Positions 47,170 through 56,367 of a stretch of 64,000 nt of DNA are shown here, piece by piece. A model generated the notes under the pieces. The model saw only the letters and a program-made list of their open reading frames with translations, was not told the DNA's origin and ran no database searches. The DNA is taken from contig NC_019772.1 in assembly GCF_000317695.1 (NCBI RefSeq), positions 155,926-219,925 on the forward strand, in the 5' to 3' direction. Source of the stretch: Anabaena cylindrica PCC 7122 (GTDB taxonomy: Bacteria; Cyanobacteriota; Cyanobacteriia; Cyanobacteriales; Nostocaceae). Every line of letters starts with the position of its first letter. The first letter of the stretch is position 1. The position numbers and the translations under genes were made by a program.

Positions 47170-49740
47170 CTAAAGCAGAGAATCCACTCCAAAATGCATA
47201 CCTGGATTCCCTGCTATCCATGCAGTAGCCTCTGCTACCAGGACTTCGTGACCGGAATCTAGGTAAAATTGCATCTTGAACATCATCTCCAGGTGTCGGC
47301 GCTCTTGACCACAAATAAGTCGCCCTGAAATCACCCCGTATTCCCGCACCTTTTTCTTAGCATGGGTTACTGCCAATAGCCGCAACTTCGTTACCCGCTT
47401 GAGTTCTTCAATCCTTGAGTCATCATCAACAGAGCCACTTTGCCACCTATTCTTACCACCTTGAAGCAGTGGTTCTACTGAAACTGGATCTAGCGGTGTC
47501 CCATCCCCAACAGGTGCAATTTGCCCCCCATTATTGCCATTTTGGACTGATGATTTTGGTAAAATAGGGTATTCTATCAAATGCCGAATACAGCCATTTC
47601 CCTGCTCATCCTTGGCGCTGTAGAGCGAATGTTCTGCTGTCTCTTCTGCTCCAGAAACAACTACACGCGGTTCAATTACATCCAGTTCGTCAGTCTTCGC
47701 CATTGATAAGTTTTGATTATCGCCTTTTGGCGAGTCTTTACCGAGCAAAAAAAATAATAAATTCTGATGAATAGGAACTTCATTTAACTGCAAAACAACC
47801 AGTTTAACTATTAACTCTAATTGATTGTTTGATTGAGCTAAATCAATTTTCAGACTATTAAGAGAATTTATCAATTCAAGATTTTCTGATAACTGGATTA
47901 CTTCTAATTCATTTGATTCATTCTGACAAACATGAATTTCCAGATCACAATCCTGAACTTCTTCCATTTGCTCAATTACATCCGCTACCTCAGCCCCTGC
48001 GGGACTGGTAGCAAAAGGTAAACATAAAACCTTCATATAGGAGAAGTGTGTGTAATCGCTCTCTGGGTAAGGGTTTTGGGCTTGTTGTTTTTTCCACGTT
48101 GGTGTTTCTATGTCAAAGTGGGTGTAATTGTTTTCACTGTAAGGGTTGGCGCTATTTTTTAGCTCTTGGCTGTTTCCTGGGTTGATGTTTCTTCTCAGGA
48201 TGTTATCTGATGGCTTAATGCTGTTTATTTGATTTCTATTTTGTTGGTTTTTATTTGTTTCTACGCTTTTTTGAGTGAGGCTGTTTTCTAGCCACGGGTC
48301 TGGTATGTACCATTGGGGATGCCATAAGTGCTTATATTTATATAGTGTGTTTTGACTTAAGGTTTTGTTGTACAGGAGTTTGTATTCTGCACTTATTTGT
48401 TTGCTCCTTTCAGTTACTGTTTCGCTTAGTTCTGTTTCTGTGTTTAATTCTGTTTGTACTTGTAAGGTATTCTGTACTTCTGTTTTTCTGTTTTTCTGTA
48501 TTCTTTGTTGTATTTCTAATGTTTGTACTATACCCCTGATGCGTTTTTGCGTTTTTTCGCTGCGTTGCTGATTTTGGCTTTTTGGTTTTTCAAAGGGAAG
48601 TAGGTTGTTTTGGTTTTGTTGTTTTTTCTGTTCTCTTGTATCTGCTATGGCTAGGGCAAAGGTGTTGATGTATGTTCCTAGTGGGCGGTTGGGATAGCTG
48701 GCGTAGGGGGTATACCATTGGTGTCTGATTGTGCATTTTACCCAGTCTCTGACTCTGGTTTCGATGCGTTTTTGGTGTTGACAATATTCTCTGTATCCTG
48801 GGGCGTTTCTGGCTGTTTCTACGGCGTATTCAATTAGGTGTTCGTGTTGTAGGTCTAAGAAGACGATGCCGTAGCCGACGATGATTTGTAGGAGGGTGTT
48901 TGTTTGTCCAAATCCTGTCCATCCTGTGGCGATGATTTCTTCCCAGTTACTTTGCCATTCTTCGATTTTGATGCTGGCTTTTTGACGATACTGTTCTTTT
49001 GTATGCCGCTTTCTGGCTTTTTTACAGGCGTATCTGAGTTTGCTTAGGTCTTGACGACTGGCTGCATGATCGCAATGGTCTAGGAAGGTGGTTACTGAGT
49101 GGCTGATTGCTTCTAGGTCGTCGTCTAGAAGGAATGCGCCGCTTTCTGGCTGCATGGGGCAGCGGATGGCGTTGTAGTTGGTGATGCTGTCTTTTCCCCA
49201 GGGTTTGGGGTTGGGGAATATTTCTATTTGTCCTGGACGGATGTTGAAGCCGGCATCTTTGAGGGTTTGTTCTAGGGCGCAGGCTAGGTTGAATGTGGGT
49301 ATTTTGGCACTGAAGGGGATGATCAGGTGGTAGCCGCCGCTATAACTTGATTGGATGGGTACTATTTCGACTATGCCGATGTCTTCTAGGGCGGTTTTGA
49401 TGGTTTGATAGGCTTCTAGGTTATGGTAGTCGCTGAATGTGTCTATGTCTATTGTGGCGTACCGTGTATATTCAGCAAAGCGTATGCCTACTAGTTTGTC
49501 GCTATTTTGATGGTATGCCCATAACTGGGATGGTTGGAGGTAATAATCTATTGTTCTCCAGGCTGGTTTAGTGAGGAAGTTGTTGTTGGCTGGGGCAACT
49601 ATTGCACTCCAAGGATGCCAAAAATATGTGACGTACCTTTTCCCTATTTCTGAGGCTGGTTGGTGGGGTTCTATTCTGGTTTGGAAATTTTTCCGGCGTT
49701 TTGATTTGCGGGTTTGTTCGGGTTTGTTTGGTAGATACAT
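47170..49740 (-). CDS. Archaeo-eukaryotic primase (AEP) superfamily replication protein
   Basis: An 856-aa protein. The N-terminal part has AEP motifs: Y-A-T-I-D-I-D (Asp98 and Asp100, metal binding) and S-Y-S-G-G-Y-H-L-I-I-P-F (His138, motif II), as in primase-polymerases of plasmids and mobile elements. A long Gln/Asn/Lys-rich linker (about 370-590) contains an HTH-like S-Q-N-T-L-Y-K-Y-K-H-L-W-H-P; a duplicated N-P-Y-x-E-x-x-Y-T-H-F occurs near 560. The C-terminal 100 residues are charged and helical. It faces away from the repeat-rich 49741-50836 region, as a replication gene would from its origin. A role in plasmid replication is likely, TOTE-like conflict systems being an alternative. 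Confidence 0.72.
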   Translation of the reverse strand: MYLPNKPEQTRKSKRRKNFQTRIEPHQPASEIGKRYVTYFWHPWSAIVAPANNNFLTKPAWRTIDYYLQPSQLWAYHQNSDKLVGIRFAEYTRYATIDIDTFSDYHNLEAYQTIKTALEDIGIVEIVPIQSSYSGGYHLIIPFSAKIPTFNLACALEQTLKDAGFNIRPGQIEIFPNPKPWGKDSITNYNAIRCPMQPESGAFLLDDDLEAISHSVTTFLDHCDHAASRQDLSKLRYACKKARKRHTKEQYRQKASIKIEEWQSNWEEIIATGWTGFGQTNTLLQIIVGYGIVFLDLQHEHLIEYAVETARNAPGYREYCQHQKRIETRVRDWVKCTIRHQWYTPYASYPNRPLGTYINTFALAIADTREQKKQQNQNNLLPFEKPKSQNQQRSEKTQKRIRGIVQTLEIQQRIQKNRKTEVQNTLQVQTELNTETELSETVTERSKQISAEYKLLYNKTLSQNTLYKYKHLWHPQWYIPDPWLENSLTQKSVETNKNQQNRNQINSIKPSDNILRRNINPGNSQELKNSANPYSENNYTHFDIETPTWKKQQAQNPYPESDYTHFSYMKVLCLPFATSPAGAEVADVIEQMEEVQDCDLEIHVCQNESNELEVIQLSENLELINSLNSLKIDLAQSNNQLELIVKLVVLQLNEVPIHQNLLFFLLGKDSPKGDNQNLSMAKTDELDVIEPRVVVSGAEETAEHSLYSAKDEQGNGCIRHLIEYPILPKSSVQNGNNGGQIAPVGDGTPLDPVSVEPLLQGGKNRWQSGSVDDDSRIEELKRVTKLRLLAVTHAKKKVREYGVISGRLICGQERRHLEMMFKMQFYLDSGHEVLVAEATAWIAGNPGMHFGVDSLL

Positions 49741-50151
49741 GACTGGCTTTCCTCGATGTTTTGTGTTTTTTCATCGGGTAGCCGCTAGTTGGCATTTAAT
49801 CTCAAGATATGTAAAAAAAAGCTGCTTTTGCCTTGAATGGTCTGAATAAGCCTGATTTTTGTTGCTGTTAGCAATTTTCAGCTATTTTCAGGTAAATGAA
49901 CTACATTTTTCTCAGATAGAGGCGCAAAGCCAGAAGAAAATAGAGAAACAAGAGTGTAGTAGTAATACATGAATCCTGCTGTGTTCAGAAATTCCCAGAA
50001 CTCTTTCATATAAGGGGTTTAGAGCCATTCGCAGATTTTTACTATCTTGGTTTAATGCCTAATTGTTGGTAAATGGGTAACTCATGGTCTAGAATGGAGA
50101 TCTAAATATTTATATCTTTTTTGGATGAGCTTGGATAGCTCGCCCGTTGCT

Positions 50152-50172
50152 GAAACGACTGGAAATCGTTTC
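50152..50172. repeat. Perfect inverted repeat GAAACGA-7-TCGTTTC
   Basis: Two 7-bp arms with a 7-bp spacer, 24 bp after a smaller GAGCT/AGCTC palindrome. Possible protein-binding site in the candidate origin or a regulator site for the primase gene. Confidence 0.5.
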
Positions 50173-50199
50173 GCTGTTTTGGTCTTCTCATTCTTTCTA

Positions 50200-50227
50200 G
50201 TTCTAGACTTTTCCGTTCTAGACTTTT
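50200..50227. repeat. Direct repeats GTTCTAGACTTTT, 15-bp period
   Basis: Two exact 13-bp copies at 50200-50212 and 50215-50227 with a 2-bp spacer, preceded by a partial TCTAG. They look like short iterons. Confidence 0.6.
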
Positions 50228-50577
50228 GAGTTGTCCTGTTACCTAAACTAAGCAACTAGCGGACTACCCAGCTTTTTTTTTGGAGTGGTGAGACTCCCCT
50301 AACAAAGACTGATTGATTGAATTCAGCAGTTCTATTTTTAGATCCATACACAAAATTCCTTGGTAAATGCAGTCTTTTTATTGTAACCCGGTGAAACTGC
50401 CACTGACGTAGCCACATCTCCCTTATTTCGCATCAAAAGGGGATTTTTGCAGTCAGAGACAGTTGCATAAGTAAATATTTATAGATTATGCCATATTGGC
50501 AAGAACAGTGTTTGAAAACGGATCTATCTTCTCCGCAGAAAAAAACCCTTATTTAGCAATGGTTTTAGCGACAGATT

Positions 50578-50617
50578 ATCCGGGGATACTAGAGTTTTCA
50601 TCCGGGGATACTAGAGT
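50578..50617. repeat. Direct repeats ATCCGGGGATACTAGAGT, 22-bp period
   Basis: Two exact 18-bp copies at 50578-50595 and 50600-50617. The 22-bp period is about two turns of the helix, the spacing usual for iterons bound by a plasmid initiator on one face of the DNA. Confidence 0.65.
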
Positions 50618-51463
50618 CTTTGTTCTAACACTCAAAGTCATATACAGCAAAGATTAGAAGCCTATTTTTCCAACTTTTTTATTTAGAACCAAATTTTGTT
50701 TTAGAACTAAACTAGAACAAAAACTAGTACAGCGATCCCAACTAGCCGCTTAAAGCTGATAGCGGGAGTAAGCTATGAAATGCACCAAAACGATTGAAAA
50801 CGTTACCCAAATAGAGTTTCAAAAAAAATTTTCAACTTTAACAATACTGTAGCCAAATTACGAGGGTTAAACGGCTGTAGAAGCATTGTGAATACGACCA
50901 AGAGAGGTAGTGCGATTCGATGTTAGCTGAATCACGGTAATCAGTCCGTACATAAGCCAACCAACCTAATCCAATCATGGAAAAAGGTTGAACTCTCGGT
51001 CTGATATGGGTGAAAGTCCCATCTACCAGACTCAGGTATGACTCCCTATCTGCCCATGATGACCCGACTCGGCTTCGGGAGGTCAAAGCTGGGAACAGGA
51101 CGCAATCAGACATCCGTTGTGGGGTGACACTTGGCGTTAACGGGGAGTTCCTACGGTGAAACAGAGCCTAGAAAAGCAACCTACTTGGAAGCAGGACACA
51201 ACACCAAAATCCTGACTTTACTGGAGTTTAATTCCCGCCGCATTTTGCCTCAATAGCGGTAAGAGTCCAGGGAATTCAGTGGTTGAATTGGCTACACCTA
51301 ACGGAACGAACAATCTCACCGAGGGAACGAATAAAAACGAGTTGAGGGTCTAAGGGCGGTCGAACCCATTCGTAGGCTGGACGAGCAGCGGAAATCCTTC
51401 AATTCGGGTAGGACAGACCGTAATTGGTCTGAGGTGTTCAGAATACACAGATTGGAGCAGAGC

Positions 51464-53035
51464 ATGATTAGACACAGAGACAACTCTAGTGAATCCTGGA
51501 AAACCCTACCGTGGAAACAATTCCGCCGTAACTTATTCCGCCTACAAAAACGCGTGTATAAAGCTGTTCAAGTTGGCGACAAGCGCAAAGCGAAGTCCCT
51601 ACAAAAGCTGATTCTGAAATCGACCGCAGCGAGATTACTGGCAATCCGTCAAGTAACACAGCTAAATGCTGGGAAAAAGACAGCGGGAATCGACGGGAAA
51701 ACCGCGCTCACATTTGAGCAAAGGTTTCAACTAAGTGAAAAGCTTAGAACCGAAGCTAATAACTGGAAACACCAGGGATTACGAGAAATACCCATTCCCA
51801 AAAAGGATGGTAAAACCCGGATTCTCAAAGTCCCCACTATTGCAGACAGGGCTTATCAATGCCTTGTCAAATACGCATTAGAACCAGCACACGAAGCAAC
51901 CTTCCATGCTAGAAGTTATGGGTTCAGAACGGGGCGTTCAGCGCAAGACGCGCAAAAATACCTGTACACTAACCTAAATTCTAGCGTCAACGGAATAGAA
52001 AAAAGGGTTATAGAACTCGATATCGAAAAATGCTTTGATAGGATAAATCACACCGCCATCATGGACAGACTCATCGCTCCGTATAGCATAAGACTAGGAA
52101 TCTTCCGATGTCTCAAAGCCGGAGTCAACCCAGAGTTTCCCGAACAAGGAACACCTCAAGGTGGGGTGGTAAGTCCACTTTTAGCTAACATCGCCTTAAA
52201 TGGGATTGAAAGTATTCATAGATACCACATTCAGGGTCTTAGGATTACAAACAAAACCAAAGGGTATAAGATTGTCGAGCCATCAGTACGATATGCAGAT
52301 GACATGATAATAATACTTAGACCAGAAGACGATGCTAAAGAAATACTTGACAAAATCAGTCGGTTTCTAGCAGAGCGGGGAATGAAAGTCAGCGAGAAAA
52401 AGACAAAGCTAACCGCTACGACAGATGGGTTTGATTTCCTAGGCTGGCACTTCAAAGTCCAGAAAAACGGAAAGTTTAGATGCGTCCCATCAGTGGACAA
52501 TTATAAAGCTTTTCGCAAGAAAGTAAAATTTATCGTCAACAACTCGAATTATGGTGCTACCGCAAAGGCTGAGAAATTAAGCCTTGTAGTTAGAGGTTGG
52601 AGGAATTACCACCGCTTCTGCAAGATGGACGGGTCGCGTAACTCGCTATATCACATCCAACACAGAGCTTTCAGGGTATTCAATAAGGAAACTAAGCAAA
52701 ACCGCTACACTAGCAAGCAATTACTAGATAAGGCGTTCCCAGCAGTTCCTTACTCCGAAAATAAACACATCAATGTTAAAGGTGAAAAATCGCCCTACGA
52801 CGGAGATTTGAATTATTGGAGCGAACGCAACAGTAAATTATACGACGATAATACCTCTAAAGCCCTCAAACGGCAAAGCCATAAATGTGGACATTGTGGG
52901 TTAAAAACGCTCAGTGATGAGAAGGTACATTTACATCATATAGATGGAAACCATAAGAATGGTAAACCCAAAAACCTTCTAGCAATTCACGAAAGCTGCC
53001 ATGATTACATCCATATCAGCAAAGGCGCAAGCTAA
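51464..53035 (+). CDS. ltrA: Group II intron reverse transcriptase/maturase with HNH endonuclease
   Basis: Multifunctional intron protein. RT palm: I-P-I-P-K-K-D-G-K-T-R near residue 120, G-T-P-Q-G-G-V-V-S-P-L-L-A-N, and catalytic Y-A-D-D (287-290 counted from 51434). Maturase domain X includes G-W-R-N-Y-H-R-F-C. The C-terminus is an HNH nuclease with two Cys pairs (C-G-H-C-G; E-S-C-H) and H-L-H-H-I-D-G-N-H-K-N-G. It binds the intron RNA, helps splicing, and cuts and primes DNA targets for retrohoming. The frame is open from 51434; Met at 51464 fits the family N-terminus better. All catalytic motifs are present, so it appears mobile. Confidence 0.93.
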   Translation: MIRHRDNSSESWKTLPWKQFRRNLFRLQKRVYKAVQVGDKRKAKSLQKLILKSTAARLLAIRQVTQLNAGKKTAGIDGKTALTFEQRFQLSEKLRTEANNWKHQGLREIPIPKKDGKTRILKVPTIADRAYQCLVKYALEPAHEATFHARSYGFRTGRSAQDAQKYLYTNLNSSVNGIEKRVIELDIEKCFDRINHTAIMDRLIAPYSIRLGIFRCLKAGVNPEFPEQGTPQGGVVSPLLANIALNGIESIHRYHIQGLRITNKTKGYKIVEPSVRYADDMIIILRPEDDAKEILDKISRFLAERGMKVSEKKTKLTATTDGFDFLGWHFKVQKNGKFRCVPSVDNYKAFRKKVKFIVNNSNYGATAKAEKLSLVVRGWRNYHRFCKMDGSRNSLYHIQHRAFRVFNKETKQNRYTSKQLLDKAFPAVPYSENKHINVKGEKSPYDGDLNYWSERNSKLYDDNTSKALKRQSHKCGHCGLKTLSDEKVHLHHIDGNHKNGKPKNLLAIHESCHDYIHISKGAS

Positions 53036-53044
53036 GAACATCGG

Positions 53045-53079
53045 AAGCTGGGTGCGGTGAAAGTTGCACGCCCAGATTT
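53045..53079 (+). ncRNA. Group II intron domain V catalytic hairpin
   Basis: AGC catalytic triad, lower stem CTGGG/CCCAG, TGC/GCA upper stem with a CG bulge, and a GGTGAAAGT GNRA-type loop. This is the active-site element of the ribozyme and is well preserved. Confidence 0.88.
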
Positions 53080-54554
53080 AACAGAGAGGAGCGCGGGATA
53101 ATACCCGCCTTCGACTCTACCAGCTTGGCAAAAATCTGGGATAATAAAATAGGCTCAGGCTGTTCAGGAAGCATTTTTAACATTTCCCGAACATATCGAA
53201 AACCACGGCAATAAGCCTTTATATCAACAATGCCAGAGCCGGGATTATCTTCACGAAACTGAGCTAAAAGATAATGGGATAAATTGACCATAAAAAAGAA
53301 AGATTGACAGCATTAGTCACCGTAGTTTGACCCCTGTTCATAAAATCCTCCAATCCCCAAAATTGTTTGGCATCACGAAAATTAAATTCGATTTGGAAGC
53401 GCAGTCTATAGTAGTCGATTATTTTCTCATAAGATAAAGTTAGGTCACTAGAAAACAGAATTACGTGACTGCAAGCATTAGTTTTGAGATTAGTTTTTAC
53501 CAAAATCACTACATTCAGAGGCTGGGCAAATTCTTTATGCAGTAACGTGGCTTGATAAGTATCGGTTTGGATATCTTCTTCAATACTATTTTGACGCAAA
53601 TATTCACCAGGAATATTACGCCAGTCCAACTTATCCCCGTATTTACGACGAGAACGGTGATTAGGTTCAGGATTTTGGTAAGGTATATACAATGCTGAAT
53701 CGTGGCGTAACTTAGAAATTATGTGTAACTTCACCTGCCTAGCCATCTGCAAAGCATTATTGTTTCCAAAGTGACCATCTACAACTAAGTAAGTGAGAGG
53801 AACAAAATTAGCTACTAACTTGAATAATTCATTAATCATCGTCTTTATTCGTAGTAATTCAGATGTGAAAACTACCTCTTTCTTATTTTTATTCTTACTT
53901 CCTTTAGGTCGTCCACGTCCACGTTTTTCTTGGGTTTTTATTTCTGGGCTTGGCGATACATTAATTTTTTCTACGTCGCTCTTTATTACCTGTTCTATCT
54001 GAATCGGAAATGAGTGTCTTTGTTGAACACTTACTAATGATAAGGTAAAGAAAGATAGCCCCGATATTGGTTTGCTTATTAAACTGGAAAAGAACCTATC
54101 TAATCCATAGGTTTTTTTTCCAGCCTTGCTTATTACCACTTCGTCTCCTGCCAACAAATAAACATCATTTGGGCAAAACAAATGCCTACGGAAAAACACC
54201 CAAAACACCGTTGCCCACGGTATGACTGTCCGAAAGAATCTGATTACCGTCCGATAACTACCACCACTAAGCGTCCACCGCGATATTCCCAACATTGTGA
54301 CTCGCCCGCTCATGGCTAACATGGCCATGATGATCTGGTTCAACTGACGCATTGTCGTCACTTTTATTTCTGGTAGTAGGCATTGCAAGAGTGTTAGGAT
54401 ATCGAACATGGGCTGTATGTGGCTTTCGAGTTGTCGTTGTGGAAGACTATAACTCTACTACATCAGCCCTCTTTTTATGCTCTTTTTTTGGCTACAGTAT
54501 TGTTTAAATATAAGATTTTGACAAACTGGGTACACGCCTAAAGCTGTAGGTAGT

Positions 54555-56183
54555 TCATATTTTGATATCTAAGAGAATCCGTATATATGCTGATTGTTGT
54601 GGACTTAGTGGGCGATCGCCTCGTTCCACCAGTGAGATAAACTTTTGAGATACATTCAATAAACTAGCTAATTTAGTCTGTGGCCAGCCTTTAGCAATCC
54701 GCGCTTCCCTCACTTGGCTGCCAGTCAATTTAATATCTTCTGGTGTTGTCTCCTTGGTTTTGGGCTGTAATCGTTCTACTTTTGGCTTAACTTTGGATGC
54801 TATTAGTTCAGGAATAGGATGTGGAGGTTTAATGGTCAGCTTGGCATCCAGTAGTTTTTGAAAGTAGCCTTTAGGCTGTTTCTGCATGGACTCAGGTCTG
54901 AGCGATTCAGGGTATGTTTTTGGGTCAAATACAATTTGCCAACCCAAATTAAGCAAATACTGCAAAGCATTATCCCATCGCTGCTTTAGATCGTAAGCTC
55001 TCCGGTAATTAGATAAAGCTTTATCTAGTTCTGTTTTGGGCAAGGCAATTTCTATTAGCTCCTGTACCCTGTAGTTGCCATCAAGACGAACCCGGCTATC
55101 CAATGTCAAATATATAGCCAACCTTAAGGTGAGTTCTTCGTGATAAGGATCAATTTCTAAAACTTTTTGAGCTAAGTAGCCAAACTGATATAAAGCTGAC
55201 CGCGATTCTGCTCCTGCTCGGTTTAAAAAGTATTTAGTCCAAGCACCTGGTTGAACAATAATCTGCACTTCATCAGGCTCTTCTATCTTCCCAGATAAAT
55301 TTACCTGACCATACGGCACAATCGTGATGTTCCACATCCGACCAACAGGTGTACTAGCATTTATACCACCTTTTCTATTTCTCCCTTCTATCCATACTGT
55401 TTTAACTAACAAACAATCCAATGCAAACGCGGTTTTTGCTATTTCTAGAAGTTTTTGATGTTTGGGTAAATCAGTGCGCTTATCCCAGCCTAGTTTTTCA
55501 ATTAACGCACTACCTTTAATCGTAAATAAGCTGTCCCAAGGTTTATCCTGCTCCATTGTATAAGCAGCAAATATTAAGTGTAATTTAACACTATTAAACC
55601 CAAATTTATCAATAATCTGTTGGGCTTCATGCCAAGGAAGTAATGTGACATCACCGGGGGTACTAATATAATGCTCAATATAATTTTGGGGATTACCTTT
55701 AGCTCTGTGTTGCGCCACTGCTATCCCCTCTTCATTTTTTTGCCATGACTCTTGTTTTTTAATTTGAGAATTAATGCTTGAAAGCATAAGTGCTGCTGTA
55801 GGAATCGCTTCAAATGGCTGTGATTTAAATAATGAATTTTCTTGGCTGTCTCTATAGCCTTGAAGATGGTCATTTATTGGATTATAGTAATTTTGGATGG
55901 TATTTTCATCAACTTGATATCTTGCGGAAATTATTGAAGATATCGTACTATATAATACTTCATTAAAGATGGATTCAAACAATTCAGAATTATCTGATGT
56001 TTCAGTGACAGATAATGCCGAATTAGATAGAAAATACTGATTTAATTTATCACGGATAACTTGTCTAATATTATCTTGAATTTCCAATAAAATAGGCGGA
56101 ATAAGTTTCTCTAGATCATGAGAACTAGGAAGTTTTGATGGATCTTGATTCATAACATTAGATTGGTAGGCAACCCTTATCAA
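54555..56183 (-). CDS. XRE-type helix-turn-helix protein, possible plasmid replication initiator
   Basis: A 542-aa protein (or 532 aa from Met11 at 56153, M-N-Q-D-P-S-K-L). The C-terminal 60 residues are a clear XRE/Cro HTH: G-S-Q-V-R-E-A-R-I-A-K-G-W-P-Q-T-K-L-A-S-L-L-N-V-S-Q-K-F-I-S-L-V-E-R-G. The middle contains D-S-L-F-T-I-K-G-S-A-L-I-E-K-L-G-W-D and long helices resembling winged-helix replication initiators. No enzymatic motif is seen. It sits between two insertion sequences and next to the origin-like region. I infer a replication or partition role; a large transcription regulator is the alternative. Confidence 0.55.
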   Translation of the reverse strand: MIRVAYQSNVMNQDPSKLPSSHDLEKLIPPILLEIQDNIRQVIRDKLNQYFLSNSALSVTETSDNSELFESIFNEVLYSTISSIISARYQVDENTIQNYYNPINDHLQGYRDSQENSLFKSQPFEAIPTAALMLSSINSQIKKQESWQKNEEGIAVAQHRAKGNPQNYIEHYISTPGDVTLLPWHEAQQIIDKFGFNSVKLHLIFAAYTMEQDKPWDSLFTIKGSALIEKLGWDKRTDLPKHQKLLEIAKTAFALDCLLVKTVWIEGRNRKGGINASTPVGRMWNITIVPYGQVNLSGKIEEPDEVQIIVQPGAWTKYFLNRAGAESRSALYQFGYLAQKVLEIDPYHEELTLRLAIYLTLDSRVRLDGNYRVQELIEIALPKTELDKALSNYRRAYDLKQRWDNALQYLLNLGWQIVFDPKTYPESLRPESMQKQPKGYFQKLLDAKLTIKPPHPIPELIASKVKPKVERLQPKTKETTPEDIKLTGSQVREARIAKGWPQTKLASLLNVSQKFISLVERGDRPLSPQQSAYIRILLDIKI

Positions 56184-56367
56184 ATATTGTTAGGAGAAAA
56201 ATGCACCAAATTTTCTGATATTTTTGATTACCAATTAAATACTAATAATAGTTTGGTCAATATTCAGTATAATTTAAAGTGAGACTGAACAGGAAATTAT
56301 CAGAATAACTGGTTGAATTGAAAACAGGTGATCAAAAATATAGAACTCATGTTTGATTAAAAAAAAT

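Larger units (their letters stand above)
49741..50836. other. Repeat-rich non-coding region, candidate replication origin
   Basis: About 1.1 kb without a supportable gene, between the primase gene and the IS4-like element. It holds inverted repeats (GAGCT/AGCTC at 50128-50142; GAAACGA/TCGTTTC at 50152-50172), direct repeats (GTTCTAGACTTTT at 50200 and 50215; ATCCGGGGATACTAGAGT at 50578 and 50600), and an AT-rich stretch with TTTTAGAAC repeated near 50680-50710. Iterons next to an AEP gene and an AT-rich tract are what an origin would show; no replication data support it yet. Confidence 0.45.
50910..53120 (+). mobile_element. Group II intron (retrotransposon) inserted antisense in the transposase gene
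   Basis: The 5' end reads GTGCGATTCG, the bacterial group II consensus GTGYG. After the RT gene come a domain V hairpin (53045-53079: AGC triad, CTGGG/CCCAG stem, CG bulge, GGTGAAAGT loop) and a domain VI hairpin (about 53081-53118) ending CTCTAC at 53120. The structured region before the RT (50910-51460) has domain I-like sequence. Exons joined without the intron restore the transposase tail to within one base of frame, so the exact ends may be off by one. The intron RNA and RT both look intact. Confidence 0.88.
50867..54409 (-). pseudogene. IS4-like transposase, split by frameshift and by the group II intron
   Basis: From 54409 the first frame (381 aa) gives a DDE-type transposase: D-E-V-V-I-S-K, V-V-D-G-H-F-G and the Y-R-L-R-F-Q-I-E-F-x-F-R-D-A-K-Q-F motif holding the catalytic Glu. 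It ends at 53264; translation continues from M-V-N-L-S-H-Y-L-L in the -1 frame. The switch falls on TTTTTTA (+ strand 53291-53297), a canonical -1 slippery heptamer, so the shift may be programmed or an indel. The second frame is interrupted at 53120 by the intron; beyond it L-G-R-I-H-N-A-S-T-A-V and a stop at 50867 complete the C-terminus. The intron is antisense to this gene and cannot be spliced from its mRNA, so only about 14 codons are lost but the gene is permanently altered. Confidence 0.8.
50842..54502 (-). mobile_element. IS4-like insertion sequence carrying a nested group II intron
   Basis: Ends are perfect inverted repeats CAATACTGTAGCCAAA (50842-50857) and its complement (54487-54502). 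The 5-bp sequence TTTAA is directly repeated at 50837-50841 and 54503-54507, a target-site duplication showing transposition into this spot. Without the intron the element is about 1.45 kb. A terminus relic of the same element lies at 11694-11722. Confidence 0.9.

Noticed and set aside
50838..51113. 91-aa minus-strand frame
   Set aside because: Runs across the intron 5' end and transposase tail in the wrong frame; the correct tail frame is L-G-R-I-H-N-A-S-T-A-V.
51434..53035. Diversity-generating retroelement or retron
   Set aside because: The reverse transcriptase has maturase and HNH domains with group II domains V and VI downstream; no template/variable repeat pair seen.
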